Of a stretch of 34,555 bases of DNA, positions 1-7,709 are shown one piece after another. Every line of letters starts with the position of its first letter. The stretch's first letter is position 1. This stretch comes from Thermoproteota archaeon (lineage in GTDB: Archaea > Korarchaeota > Korarchaeia > Korarchaeales > Korarchaeaceae). The stretch covers positions 76,271 through 110,825 of the forward strand of contig JAOZFN010000007.1 in assembly GCA_027492205.1 (NCBI GenBank), given 5' to 3'. The position numbers were made by a program, and so were the translations under genes. The notes beneath the pieces were generated by a model. The model made no database searches and was not told the origin of the DNA. It worked only from the letters and a program-made list of their open reading frames with translations.

Positions 1-890
1 GCCTTGGCGTTCCTGATGATCTGATCGGCGTAGGACTCCCCGAAGGCCTTCAGCTCCGCCAGCGCCACGGCCAGGGCGGCGACGGCGTTCAGGTGGTGGT
101 TGCTGAGCAGGCCGGGGAAGCAGGCCTGCTTGATCAGCTCGAACTTCTCGTCGTCGTTGGTCACCACGGCGCCGTGCTGCGGGCCGGGCAGCGTCTTGTG
201 GGTGCTCATGGTCATGCTGTCGGCGCCCTCGCGGAGCGGGTCCTGGAACCTCCCCGCGCCGATCAGGCCTGCCACGTGGGCGGCGTCGTAGTTCACGTGG
301 GCCCCCAGGGAGTGGGCGACCTCGGCGATCTCACGTATGGGCTGCGGGAACAGGATCTCGGAGGCGCCGAACATGATCAGCTTGGGCTTGTACTTCTCGA
401 CCCTCCTGATGGTCCTGTCGACATCTATGTTGAACTCCTCGTCGTTGAACGCGATGTACTCCACCCTCAGGCCGTGGACGGCCCCCGCGGTCCCGCCGAT
501 CCTGGTCCCCTTCTTCCCGTAGAGGGGACCCATGCTTATGTGGCCACCTTTCGTGATGGGGAGGGCCATCATCACGTCTCCCGGCTGAGTGAAGGCCGTG
601 TACACGGCAAGGTTCGCCATCACGCCGCTGATCGGTCTGACGTCCGCGTGCTTGACCCTGAAGATGTCCTTCATCAGGTCCATGGCCAGCTGCTCCACCT
701 GGTCGATGTACCTGCAGCCCGCGTAGACGCGCTCGCCCACCCAGCCCTCCGCGTACCTGTGGCCGAAGTCCGACAGTAGGGCCTCTCGCACCGCGTAGCT
801 GGTCACGTTCTCGCTGGCTATGAGGGGGATAGAGGAATCAAACCAGGCGTGATGCTCCTCCAAAAGGGAGAATACCCTGTCATAAGCCAT
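1..890 (-). CDS. glyA: Serine hydroxymethyltransferase, C-terminus cut by window edge
   Basis: PLP enzyme that interconverts serine and glycine while passing a one-carbon unit to the cell's pterin carrier. About 296 N-terminal residues are present and the frame is still open at base 1. Visible family signatures are LIASENVTS near the N-terminus, HRYAEGWVGERVY, the pterin/PLP-site motif NYDAAHVAGL, and STHKT, whose Lys carries PLP, followed by GPQHGAVV. The chosen ATG at 890 gives an N-terminus like those of Methanocaldococcus and Sulfolobus SHMT as I remember them. An in-frame ATG at 932 would add 14 residues and lies closer to the predicted transcript start. The gene is divergent from the MobB-like gene at 1015 and the two share an 80-base AT-containing spacer. 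Function is secure; the exact start is not. Confidence 0.95.
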   Translation of the reverse strand, partial: MAYDRVFSLLEEHHAWFDSSIPLIASENVTSYAVREALLSDFGHRYAEGWVGERVYAGCRYIDQVEQLAMDLMKDIFRVKHADVRPISGVMANLAVYTAFTQPGDVMMALPITKGGHISMGPLYGKKGTRIGGTAGAVHGLRVEYIAFNDEEFNIDVDRTIRRVEKYKPKLIMFGASEILFPQPIREIAEVAHSLGAHVNYDAAHVAGLIGAGRFQDPLREGADSMTMSTHKTLPGPQHGAVVTNDDEKFELIKQACFPGLLSNHHLNAVAALAVALAELKAFGESYADQIIRNAK

Positions 891-983
891 CTTGGGATCC
901 AACTGGACACCCCGGGGTCCGGTTGTGAACATGGAATAAACGTTAGTCAGGAGGGTCTGTCGATTGGGTCTGGCCGCCGAACC

Positions 984-990
984 ATAAATT
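984..990. promoter_or_regulatory. Shared TATA-like element between glyA and the MobB-like gene
   Basis: The sequence ATAAATT (AATTTAT on the other strand) is the only AT-rich patch in this spacer. It is 25-31 bases before the plus-strand ATG at 1015, which predicts an almost leaderless transcript. On the minus strand it predicts a start near 957 for glyA. A single element serving both directions is an inference from position. Confidence 0.4.
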
Positions 991-1014
991 GCCGACGCTC
1001 CCACCGGCTCAGCG

Positions 1015-1692
1015 ATGCCCACCAGAGTCGTCTCAATCGTAGGGTCCCTGGCTAGAGACGCCGCTCTCGCTGCCGCCGCCCAGGTAGGCTCTACCTGCGT
1101 GGTTGAGGGCGGCGAGCCCGAGCCCCTGCCGAAGGGAGTCGTCAAGAGGGCGATCCTGCGGCGCGGAGGTGTCGTGGAGCACAGGGCGACCGACGCCGAC
1201 CCCCTCTCCCTGCTCATGGGATCGGAGGAGTGCGAGTACGCGATCCTCGTCGGGCTCACCTCCCCCCTGGCGCTGAGGATACTCGCCGTGAGGGGCGAGG
1301 AGGAGGCCCGCGAGCTGGTCGACGATCTGACCGTGGCCGTCACGTCCAGCGAGGAGGTCGACGTCAAGGGCGTGAGGTTCGTGCCAATGGGGGATCTGGG
1401 GGAGTTCATAGCCGGTCTGCCCGTCTACCCGGCCTGGCTCAACTGCGGGGAGTGCGGGTTCAAGACCTGCTTCGACTACCTCAAGGCCGCCGCCAGGGGC
1501 GAGGACGTGTTCTGCCCGCCCGGGGAGCCCAAGCCCACCACCCTGAAGGTGAACGGCAGGCCCGTCGGGCTAGTGAGGTTCGTGGAGCGTCAGCTGCGGG
1601 AGCTCGCGCTGGCCTACCTCAGGACCCTGAAGGGCGTCCCGAAGGACATTAAGGAGGTGGAGCTGCGCATACGCCTGACGGGGGATGAGTGA
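1015..1692 (+). CDS. MobB-like protein with C-terminal 4Fe-4S domain, P-loop lost
   Basis: A 225-residue protein. The C-terminal half has Cys144-x2-Cys147-x4-Cys152 (NCGECGFKTC) and a fourth Cys at 167, the pattern of the FeS domain (PF04060 type). It is followed by a tail ending LKGVPKDIKEVELRIR. From memory, archaeal MobB proteins (GTPases linked to molybdopterin guanine dinucleotide synthesis) carry just this C-terminal Fe-S domain and tail. The N-terminus VVSIVGSLARDAALAAA sits where the GTP-binding P-loop GxxxxGK[ST] should be, but Gly-Lys-Ser/Thr is missing, so GTP binding is doubtful. It overlaps the next gene by 8 bases, so the two are likely co-transcribed. Alternative: a stand-alone Fe-S protein of unknown role that supports the radical SAM neighbour. 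Confidence 0.55.
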   Translation: MPTRVVSIVGSLARDAALAAAAQVGSTCVVEGGEPEPLPKGVVKRAILRRGGVVEHRATDADPLSLLMGSEECEYAILVGLTSPLALRILAVRGEEEARELVDDLTVAVTSSEEVDVKGVRFVPMGDLGEFIAGLPVYPAWLNCGECGFKTCFDYLKAAARGEDVFCPPGEPKPTTLKVNGRPVGLVRFVERQLRELALAYLRTLKGVPKDIKEVELRIRLTGDE

Positions 1693-2773
1693 GGCCGGCC
1701 GCCCGACCCTGAGGGAGACGCCCCTCTGCGAGCGTCTCCAGGGCGGCGCCGTCAGGTGCCTGGTGTGCGAGAGGAGGTGCTTCCTACGGCCGGGCCAGGT
1801 TGGGTTCTGCCGCACGAGGGTGAACCTTGAGGGTAGGCTCCAGACCACGGTCTACGGGGCGCTGAGCGCCATGGAGAGCAGGCCCATCGAGGTCAAGCCC
1901 TTCTATCACTTCTGGCCGGGATCCAGCGCCGCCACGATCTCGACATGGGGGTGCAACTTCAGGTGCCCCTGGTGCCAGAACTGGCACATCAGTCAGGTCG
2001 ATCCCCCCGAGAGCCCCTCCTACGTCCCCCCGGAAGACGTGGTCAAGGCGGCGCTCGCGTGGGGGGATGAGGGAGTTTGCGTCAGCTTCAACGAGCCGAC
2101 GATGCTGTTCGAGTACTCCCTCGACCTGTTCAGGCTGGCCAGGGAGAGGGGGCTCTACTGCACCTACGTCTCCAACGGCTACATGACGAGAGAGGCGCTG
2201 GAGGCGCTCGTGGACGCCGGCCTAGACGGGCTGAAGATAGACATCAAGGGGGGCGAGCTGGCCTACGCAAAGTACGCGCCTGGGGCCGACTGGAGGGTCC
2301 CGTGGAGGAACGCCGAGTTGGCGTTGGAGAGGGGCGTGCACGTCGAACTCGTCTACCTGCTCATCCCCGGCGTGAACGACGGGGAAGACGACATCAGGAC
2401 AGTGGCCAGGCTGGCGGCCCGGCTGGGGGAGGGGAACGTCCCCCTGCACTTCACGCGCTACTTCCCCGCCCACCGTTTCAACGCGCCGCCCACGCCCGTC
2501 GAGGCGCTCGAGAAGGCGTGCGAGATGGCGAGGGAGGAGGGGGTAAGGTTCGCGTACGTTGGCAACGTCCCGGGCCACAGGATGGAGAACACCTACTGCC
2601 CGGAGTGCGGCTGCCTCCTCATAAGGAGGTTCGGGCCCAGGGTCGTCGACGTCAGGCTTGAGGAGGGCAGGTGCCCGCGCTGCGGGGCGGAGGTGCCGGT
2701 AGTCGGAAGGGCCAGGCCGACGGGGAGTGACGCGTTTCAAAAGGGGCTCAGAGGTGGAGGTCCAGCACGGTGA
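1685..2773 (+). CDS. amrS: AmrS-type radical SAM enzyme (AmmeMemoRadiSam system)
   Basis: A 362-residue radical SAM protein. The SAM-cluster motif is Cys90-x3-Cys94-x2-Cys97 in the context TWGCNFRCPWCQNWHIS, characteristic of the AmmeMemoRadiSam and pyruvate-formate-lyase-activase-like group. An N-terminal Cys set (Cys25, 28, 32 and 42) may bind a metal. The C-terminus adds a zinc-ribbon-like module with two CPxCG knuckles (YCPECG and RCPRCG). The reaction of this family is not settled. Partners usually found with it (Memo and AMMECR1 proteins) are not in the window. The ATG overlaps the end of the upstream Fe-S gene, giving a two-gene operon. The 3' end overlaps the convergent phosphoesterase gene by 26 bases. 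Confidence 0.85.
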   Translation: MSEAGRPTLRETPLCERLQGGAVRCLVCERRCFLRPGQVGFCRTRVNLEGRLQTTVYGALSAMESRPIEVKPFYHFWPGSSAATISTWGCNFRCPWCQNWHISQVDPPESPSYVPPEDVVKAALAWGDEGVCVSFNEPTMLFEYSLDLFRLARERGLYCTYVSNGYMTREALEALVDAGLDGLKIDIKGGELAYAKYAPGADWRVPWRNAELALERGVHVELVYLLIPGVNDGEDDIRTVARLAARLGEGNVPLHFTRYFPAHRFNAPPTPVEALEKACEMAREEGVRFAYVGNVPGHRMENTYCPECGCLLIRRFGPRVVDVRLEEGRCPRCGAEVPVVGRARPTGSDAFQKGLRGGGPAR

Positions 2774-3581
2774 CCTCAGGTGGGCAGTTCAGCCTGAGGG
2801 GAGCGAAGGACCAGCCCAACCCCCTGTTCACGTACATTAGCGCCTCTCCCAGGCGATAGAGGCCCGACACGTACCTCCTCCCCAGGCGGGACGGGACGTA
2901 CAGGGGGCCCACGAGGGGAAGCCTCACCTGGCCCCCGTGGGTGTGCCCGCAGAGGACCAGCCTCTCCCGCCCGGTGAGGCCGTCGACGATCTCTGGAGAG
3001 TGCGCCAGCAGCAGGATCGGCTGGTCCTCCGATCTGGAGCGGCCCTCCAGGGCCGACCGAGCGTCGTCCCTCCCGGTGTGGGGATCGTCGACGCCGGCCA
3101 ACCAGATGGACCCGCCGTCAAGCTCAACGGACTCCCCGCTGTTCAGGAGCACCCGGCCTCCGGCGCCCTCTATCGTCTGGACTATCTCGTCGACCGTGGG
3201 CCCGCCCCTACCGGCGGCCCAGTGGTCCCAGTTCCCCAGCACGGCATAAACGGGGCCCAATCCGCATAGATCCGAGTAGAAATCCCTGAGCGCCTCTCTC
3301 CCCTCTGGGGAGTCCACGTGATCGCCAGTCACCGCTATCAGGTCCGGTGAGGCCTCCTCAACTGCGGAGATAGCCCTCTCCTCCCTGTCTCCAATGCCGC
3401 GGAGGTGGAGGTCCGAGAGGTGGGCGATCCTGAGGGAGGCGCCGCGAGAGCCAAGGGTCAGCTCGAGCCTCTCCACCGTGACGTCGTTCAACTCGTGGAA
3501 CCTGGCGTAGAGCACCGTGGAGGCCGCTGCCGCCAAGGACGCGGCGAGGAACGTCCTCCTCGCGACTCTTACGTTGAGCAT
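2748..3581 (-). CDS. Tat-signal calcineurin-like metallophosphoesterase (YaeI-like)
   Basis: A 277-residue binuclear-metal phosphoesterase. The metal-binding blocks appear in order: SDLHLRG (D-x-H), AVTGDHVD (GD), LGNWDHW (GN-D/H variant), LLAHSPE and LCGHTHGGQ (GHTH). The N-terminus VARRTFLAAS followed by a hydrophobic stretch is a twin-arginine signal or anchor, so the enzyme probably acts outside the membrane, like YaeI-type enzymes. The ATG at 3581 was chosen because it places the RR motif at the N-terminus; an in-frame extension upstream runs back through sufC and is spurious. The substrate is unknown. It is divergent from sufC and convergent with amrS, with overlapping 3' ends. Confidence 0.88.
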   Translation of the reverse strand: MLNVRVARRTFLAASLAAAASTVLYARFHELNDVTVERLELTLGSRGASLRIAHLSDLHLRGIGDREERAISAVEEASPDLIAVTGDHVDSPEGREALRDFYSDLCGLGPVYAVLGNWDHWAAGRGGPTVDEIVQTIEGAGGRVLLNSGESVELDGGSIWLAGVDDPHTGRDDARSALEGRSRSEDQPILLLAHSPEIVDGLTGRERLVLCGHTHGGQVRLPLVGPLYVPSRLGRRYVSGLYRLGEALMYVNRGLGWSFAPLRLNCPPEVTVLDLHL

Positions 3582-3613
3582 CCCCTCCGGGCGGGCGGCA
3601 GACTGGTCATAAC

Positions 3614-3660
3614 TTTTTATAACGCCGTTAAATACCTGTCGAGAGGGGGTTAATCTAACA
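3614..3660. promoter_or_regulatory. Divergent promoter of sufCB and the phosphoesterase, with iron-box-like element
   Basis: TATA-like TTTTTATAAC (3614-3623) fits the minus-strand phosphoesterase read as TTATAAAAA, and GTTAAATACC (3627-3636) fits sufC. Around the predicted sufC transcript start lies GGTTAATCTAACA (3648-3660). It differs by one base from GGTTAACCTAACA in the operator-like region in front of feoA. A ribosome binding site GGAGGGG lies 11 bases ahead of the sufC ATG. Confidence 0.45.
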
Positions 3661-3680
3661 CCCGGTCGGAGGGGTGTCCG

Positions 3681-4436
3681 ATGCTTAGGATCGAAGATCT
3701 GCGCGTGACGGTCGATGGGAGGGAGGTGCTGAAGGGCGTTAACCTCGAGCTGGGGGCCAGCGAGATAGCCCTGCTCCTGGGCCCAAACGGCTCTGGGAAG
3801 TCCTCTCTCATCCAGACCCTCCTGGGAAACCCCAAGTATCGGATCAAATCTGGCAGGATCCTCCTCGACGGGAGGGACATTACCGACCTCCCGGCGAACG
3901 AGAGGGCCGCCTTGGGCCTGGGGGCAGTCTTCCAAATGCCGCCAAAGCTCAGGGGTATCAGGCTCAGGGACCTGCTTAGGAGACTTGCTGAGAGGAGCGG
4001 GGCGGATTACCAGAGCCTCATGAAGATGGCGGAGGAGGTGGGCGCGGCTCACCTGCTCGACAGGGACCTGCACGTCGGGTTCAGCGGGGGAGAGGTGAAG
4101 AGGGCCGAGGTCCTCCTCCTGGCCGCCCAGAGACCAAGAGTCGCTCTACTGGACGAGCCCGACTCGGGAGTGGATCTGGACAGCTTACCCGTGCTGGGAA
4201 AGTCCATCAGGAGCGTGATCTCGCAGGACGGAGACAGGGCTCAGGAGAGGAGGTCTGCGTTGGTGGTCACCCACACTGGGCACATAGCGAAGTACCTACA
4301 GGCGACGAGGGCCTTCATCATGGTGGACGGCGTCATTAAGTGCTACGGGGACGCGCAGGCCATCCTCAGAGACGTGGAGAAGTACGGGTTCGAAGGCTGC
4401 CTCAACTGCATCTTCGCCGAGGTGAGGAGGGATTGA
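3681..4436 (+). CDS. sufC: SufC, ATPase of the Fe-S cluster assembly scaffold
   Basis: A 251-residue ABC-type ATPase that drives conformational change in the SufB scaffold during Fe-S cluster assembly in the cytoplasm. Walker A is GPNGSGKS (Lys40), a Q-loop region reads AVFQMPPKLRGI, the signature is GFSGGEVKRAEVL and Walker B is VALLDEPDSGVD followed by a switch His in VVTHTGH. The Glu-Pro-Asp-Ser-Gly-Val-Asp form and the C-terminal GCLNCIF segment fit SufC rather than a transporter ATPase. A strong GGAGGGG ribosome binding site precedes the ATG. Its stop codon overlaps the start of sufB, so the two are translationally coupled. Confidence 0.95.
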   Translation: MLRIEDLRVTVDGREVLKGVNLELGASEIALLLGPNGSGKSSLIQTLLGNPKYRIKSGRILLDGRDITDLPANERAALGLGAVFQMPPKLRGIRLRDLLRRLAERSGADYQSLMKMAEEVGAAHLLDRDLHVGFSGGEVKRAEVLLLAAQRPRVALLDEPDSGVDLDSLPVLGKSIRSVISQDGDRAQERRSALVVTHTGHIAKYLQATRAFIMVDGVIKCYGDAQAILRDVEKYGFEGCLNCIFAEVRRD

Positions 4437-5647
4437 ACGAGGTAGAACTCGAGGAGCTGAGGAAGAGGGCGGAGGCCGCCCTCTCCAAGCCGGCTGCGTA
4501 TGGTCCAGACGTTGACGTGACACAGTTCTCCGTTCCGCCCCCTCCAACGTCGTACGAAGAGATACTGAGCGCCAGCTCCCACCTGCTGGCCAGCGTCGGA
4601 GTCGACCTGACCGGGAGGGGGAGCGCCGGAACCTACCTCCAAGTGGACGAGGAGGCGGTCGAGGTCGAGGTGAGGACCCCAGGTCTCAGGGTCCTGAACC
4701 TCCAGCAGGCCCTGGAGGATGGAATCGTGGACGGCTACCTCTGGAGGGCCGTGCCGGTTGACGCCGACAAGTACACCGCGGCTGCGGAGCTCTTCGGTCG
4801 GAGGCAGGGATACGTGGTGATAGCAGAGAGGGGAGCCAAGATCGAGACGCCCGTCCAGGCGTGCCTCCTCATGTCGGCTCCCGGGGCCATCCAGGCGCCA
4901 CACAACATCGTCATAGTGGAGGAGGGGGCCGAGCTCCACGTGGTGACCGGGTGCCTGACCATGATGGAGCGCGCCGGCCTTCATGCCGGCGTGTCGGAGT
5001 TCTACGTCAAGCGGGGCGGGAAGCTCACCTACACCATGATACACGCCTGGGACGAGCAGACCCACGTGAGACCGAGGACCGGGGTCGTGGTCGAGGAGGG
5101 CGGCCAGTACGTAAGCCACTACGTGAACATGACCCCGACCGCCTCGCTCCAGACCGACCCAAAGGTTTGGCTGGTCGGGAGGGGGGCCAGGGCCCACCTG
5201 TCCTCCGTGATCGTCGCCAAGGGGGACTCCGTCATGGACGTGGGCGGGACGGTCTATCTCCAGGCCCCGGACACTTCGGCGGAGATCGTGTCCAGGGCGG
5301 TCACGAAGGACAGGGCCGAGATGATCGCGAGGTCCCTCATCTCCGCGGAGGCGCCCGGGGTGAGGGGTCACATAGAGTGCGACGGCCTCCTCCTGTCGAA
5401 TCAGTCCCGGATCCTCACGCTCCCGGCCCTAGACGCCAAGCACAGCGACGTCCAGCTCTCCCACGAGGCCGCCGTCGGCAAGCTGGGTGAGGACCAGATA
5501 TTCTACCTGATGTCAAGGGGGTTCTCCGAGGACGAGGCGACGAGCATGCTCGTCCGGGGCTTCATGGAGGTAAAGCTGGAGGGGATCCCGGACGAGCTGA
5601 GGAGGAAGATAGAGATGGCCATCTCGATGGCCGCCGCCGGGCTCTGA
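4433..5647 (+). CDS. sufB: SufB/SufD-family Fe-S cluster scaffold
   Basis: A 404-residue scaffold that forms the SufBC complex. The body shows the SufBD right-handed beta-helix pattern (IVIVEEGAELHVVTGC, VVVEEGGQYVSHYV) and the C-terminal family motif with EAAVGKLGEDQIFYLMSRGFSE, where the conserved G-x-L-xx-Q/E-x-F-Y-LxSRG block is clear. The start is TTG at 4433, overlapping the sufC stop as ATTGA, with GAGGAGG just upstream; an in-frame ATG at 4340 would lie deep inside sufC. There is no separate SufD, as in many archaea with a minimal SufBC system. It is convergent with argS, 34 bases apart. Confidence 0.93.
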   Translation: MNEVELEELRKRAEAALSKPAAYGPDVDVTQFSVPPPPTSYEEILSASSHLLASVGVDLTGRGSAGTYLQVDEEAVEVEVRTPGLRVLNLQQALEDGIVDGYLWRAVPVDADKYTAAAELFGRRQGYVVIAERGAKIETPVQACLLMSAPGAIQAPHNIVIVEEGAELHVVTGCLTMMERAGLHAGVSEFYVKRGGKLTYTMIHAWDEQTHVRPRTGVVVEEGGQYVSHYVNMTPTASLQTDPKVWLVGRGARAHLSSVIVAKGDSVMDVGGTVYLQAPDTSAEIVSRAVTKDRAEMIARSLISAEAPGVRGHIECDGLLLSNQSRILTLPALDAKHSDVQLSHEAAVGKLGEDQIFYLMSRGFSEDEATSMLVRGFMEVKLEGIPDELRRKIEMAISMAAAGL

Positions 5648-5681
5648 GGAATCTCCTCGGTCCCCCTCGGACCCCTCCGCA

Positions 5682-7604
5682 TCACATCTTCTCCAACCTG
5701 GGAACGCCGATCAGGTCCATGGCAAGGCCGAGGGTGTTCCTCACGGCAGAGACGAGGGCCAGCCTGGCCGACCTGGTGGGCTCCTCGGCCGGTAGGACCG
5801 GATGAGTCTCGTAGAACTTGTTGAACCTCGCGGCCAGCTCGTTCGCGTACTGCGCCACCACGTCAGGCCTCCTGAGCGAGATAGCGGACCTGAGCGTCTC
5901 TGGGAACTCGGCGAGGTGCATCACGAGGTCATACTCGCCGTCCGTCCCAAGGGCGGCCGCCTGATACTCCCGCGGAGATCCCCCCGCCTTCCTCAGTATT
6001 CCCGAAGCTCTGGTGTACGCGTACTGGGTGAAGGGACCGCTGTTGGCCTCCAGGTTCAGCACCCTGTCCCAGGAGAAGACCACAGGCTTCGACGGGTCCA
6101 CCGATAGGAGGGCAAACCTTATCGCGCCCACCGCGACCTTCTCCGCGATCTCCTCCACCTCTTCCTGACTCAACCCGGGCCTGTCCCTGAGGAGTTCCAC
6201 CACCTTGCGCTTGGCCTCGTCCATGAGCTCGTCCAGGGTGACGTAGATCCCCAGCCTGCCGGACATCGTCACCCCAACGAGGTTGACCATCTCGTAGCTG
6301 AAGTGCTGTATCCTGTCAGGGTCCTCCCCGGCGAGGGCCACGCTCGCCCTGACCTGGAGCTGCTCCAGCCTCTGCTCCGCGCCTATCACGTTGTAGCAGA
6401 CCTCGACCCCCACCCCCTCGATCTTGTAGAGTGAGTATGCGACGTCGGTCGCGGTGTAGAGCCAGGTCCCGTCGGACCTGGTGAGGTAGAACTTCAGGGG
6501 GGCGACCTCCTCCAGCCTGCCCTCGGCGTCGAGCTCCCTCACCCTCTCGGCCGTGAGGCCGAAGACCCTCGCCACGTCCTCCCTTTCCCTGATGGCCCTG
6601 GCCAGGTCGACGTAGGCGGCGCCGCCTTCGAAACCCACGTAGCCCGAGTCTTTCAGCCTCTCAAACATCTCAGCGGTCCATCCGTTCCAGATCAGATCGC
6701 TCTCCCAGTCATACGCGTCGTGCTTTATGTCTAGGCGATTCAGCGTGTCGACAAAGCCCTCCATAACGGACTCGACCGCCGCCCTCACGATCTCCTTCGC
6801 CCAAGTCTCGCCAGCCTGGTACGCGGCGAGCAGGTTCCGCACGCCCCCCTCGGGGTCTGGGTCCTCCCGTATGGCCCTGAGGACCTTGTCGACTACTTCC
6901 CCTTGCTCGGCCCTCAGCCTGTCCAGCGCCTGTTCGAGCCTCTCCCTCTCTTCCCCCTCGGCGCGCCTCAGCTCGATCGCTATGTTCGTCGCCGCGTAAA
7001 CTGCCCCGAACCAGTGGTCGATCTTACCTTTAGGCTTCTCTCCCGTCACCTTGGAGAAGCCGTAGGACATCAGGACGGTCTGATTGCCCGAATCGTTCAC
7101 CAGGTAGTGGGTCTCTACCCTGCGCCCCGCGTGCCTGAGCATCCTCGCGTAGGAGTCCCCTATCACGGCGTTCCTGCCGCTGCCGACGTGGAGGGGGTGG
7201 GCGGGATTGGCGCTGGTGTGCTCAACCATGACGACGCCCCCTCGAACGTCTCCACGGCCGAACTCTGGAGAGGAGGCCGCGTCGATTATGGCGCGGATGA
7301 GGGTGGGCTCGTCAAACCTGAAGTTCACGAAGCCCCGGGCGGGCGAGGCGCTGGCGGCTATGGGGATGGATGATAGGTTCAGACGATCCACCACATTCTT
7401 TGAGACTTCCTCTGGGCTCATCTTCAGTCTCCCAGCGAGCTTGAATCCTATTGGCGAACCCAGGTGTCCTACCTCCCTGCTCGGGGTCTTTTGAACCGGT
7501 ATTTCCGTTGGGTCAACCTTGAGACCAAGCCGCGAGGCTGCCTCGGCTATCCCCCTGGCTATGTGCTCTTTCAGAGAGCCGAGGGGATCTCTCGAATCGA
7601 GCAT
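5682..7604 (-). CDS. argS: Arginyl-tRNA synthetase
   Basis: A 640-residue class I synthetase that charges tRNA-Arg. The N-terminal Add-1-like domain covers residues 1-100. The class I signature reads ANPAHPLHVGSGRN (residues 133-145), so the usual HIGH is HVGS; the second signature appears as MSGRLG. The DALR anticodon-binding domain is at the C-terminus (ASGILRKAG, LAARFNKFYETHPVL). The missing last His of HIGH is, from memory, seen in some archaeal ArgRS. The ATG at 7604 follows a GGAAGG ribosome binding site, and a TATA-like CTTAATTAG lies at 7628-7637. It is divergent from the Mrp gene. Confidence 0.96.
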   Translation of the reverse strand: MLDSRDPLGSLKEHIARGIAEAASRLGLKVDPTEIPVQKTPSREVGHLGSPIGFKLAGRLKMSPEEVSKNVVDRLNLSSIPIAASASPARGFVNFRFDEPTLIRAIIDAASSPEFGRGDVRGGVVMVEHTSANPAHPLHVGSGRNAVIGDSYARMLRHAGRRVETHYLVNDSGNQTVLMSYGFSKVTGEKPKGKIDHWFGAVYAATNIAIELRRAEGEERERLEQALDRLRAEQGEVVDKVLRAIREDPDPEGGVRNLLAAYQAGETWAKEIVRAAVESVMEGFVDTLNRLDIKHDAYDWESDLIWNGWTAEMFERLKDSGYVGFEGGAAYVDLARAIREREDVARVFGLTAERVRELDAEGRLEEVAPLKFYLTRSDGTWLYTATDVAYSLYKIEGVGVEVCYNVIGAEQRLEQLQVRASVALAGEDPDRIQHFSYEMVNLVGVTMSGRLGIYVTLDELMDEAKRKVVELLRDRPGLSQEEVEEIAEKVAVGAIRFALLSVDPSKPVVFSWDRVLNLEANSGPFTQYAYTRASGILRKAGGSPREYQAAALGTDGEYDLVMHLAEFPETLRSAISLRRPDVVAQYANELAARFNKFYETHPVLPAEEPTRSARLALVSAVRNTLGLAMDLIGVPRLEKM

Positions 7605-7709
7605 CGTTCCTTCCGCACGCCGGCCCTAATTAAGGATGAGCCAGCGTGGCCCTCCCGGATCGAAGTCATTTTAACGTCGTTGTACGAGGCGTCGCGAGGT
7701 GAGTTTACG

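Noticed and set aside
93-779. Open plus-strand frame opposite the SHMT gene
   Set aside because: Antisense shadow; the minus strand encodes an unmistakable SHMT.
3582-4073. In-frame upstream extension of the metallophosphoesterase
   Set aside because: It would run antisense through sufC, and the twin-arginine signal would end up in mid-protein; ATG 3581 is better.
4340-4432. Upstream ATG for sufB within sufC
   Set aside because: The extra 31 residues are Arg-rich out-of-frame sequence of sufC; TTG 4433 has a ribosome binding site and the classic overlap with the sufC stop.
5682-7604. ArgRS with HVGS in place of HIGH as a broken enzyme
   Set aside because: The rest of the protein is intact, and I recall the same loss of the last His in other archaeal ArgRS, so it is a lineage variant rather than decay.
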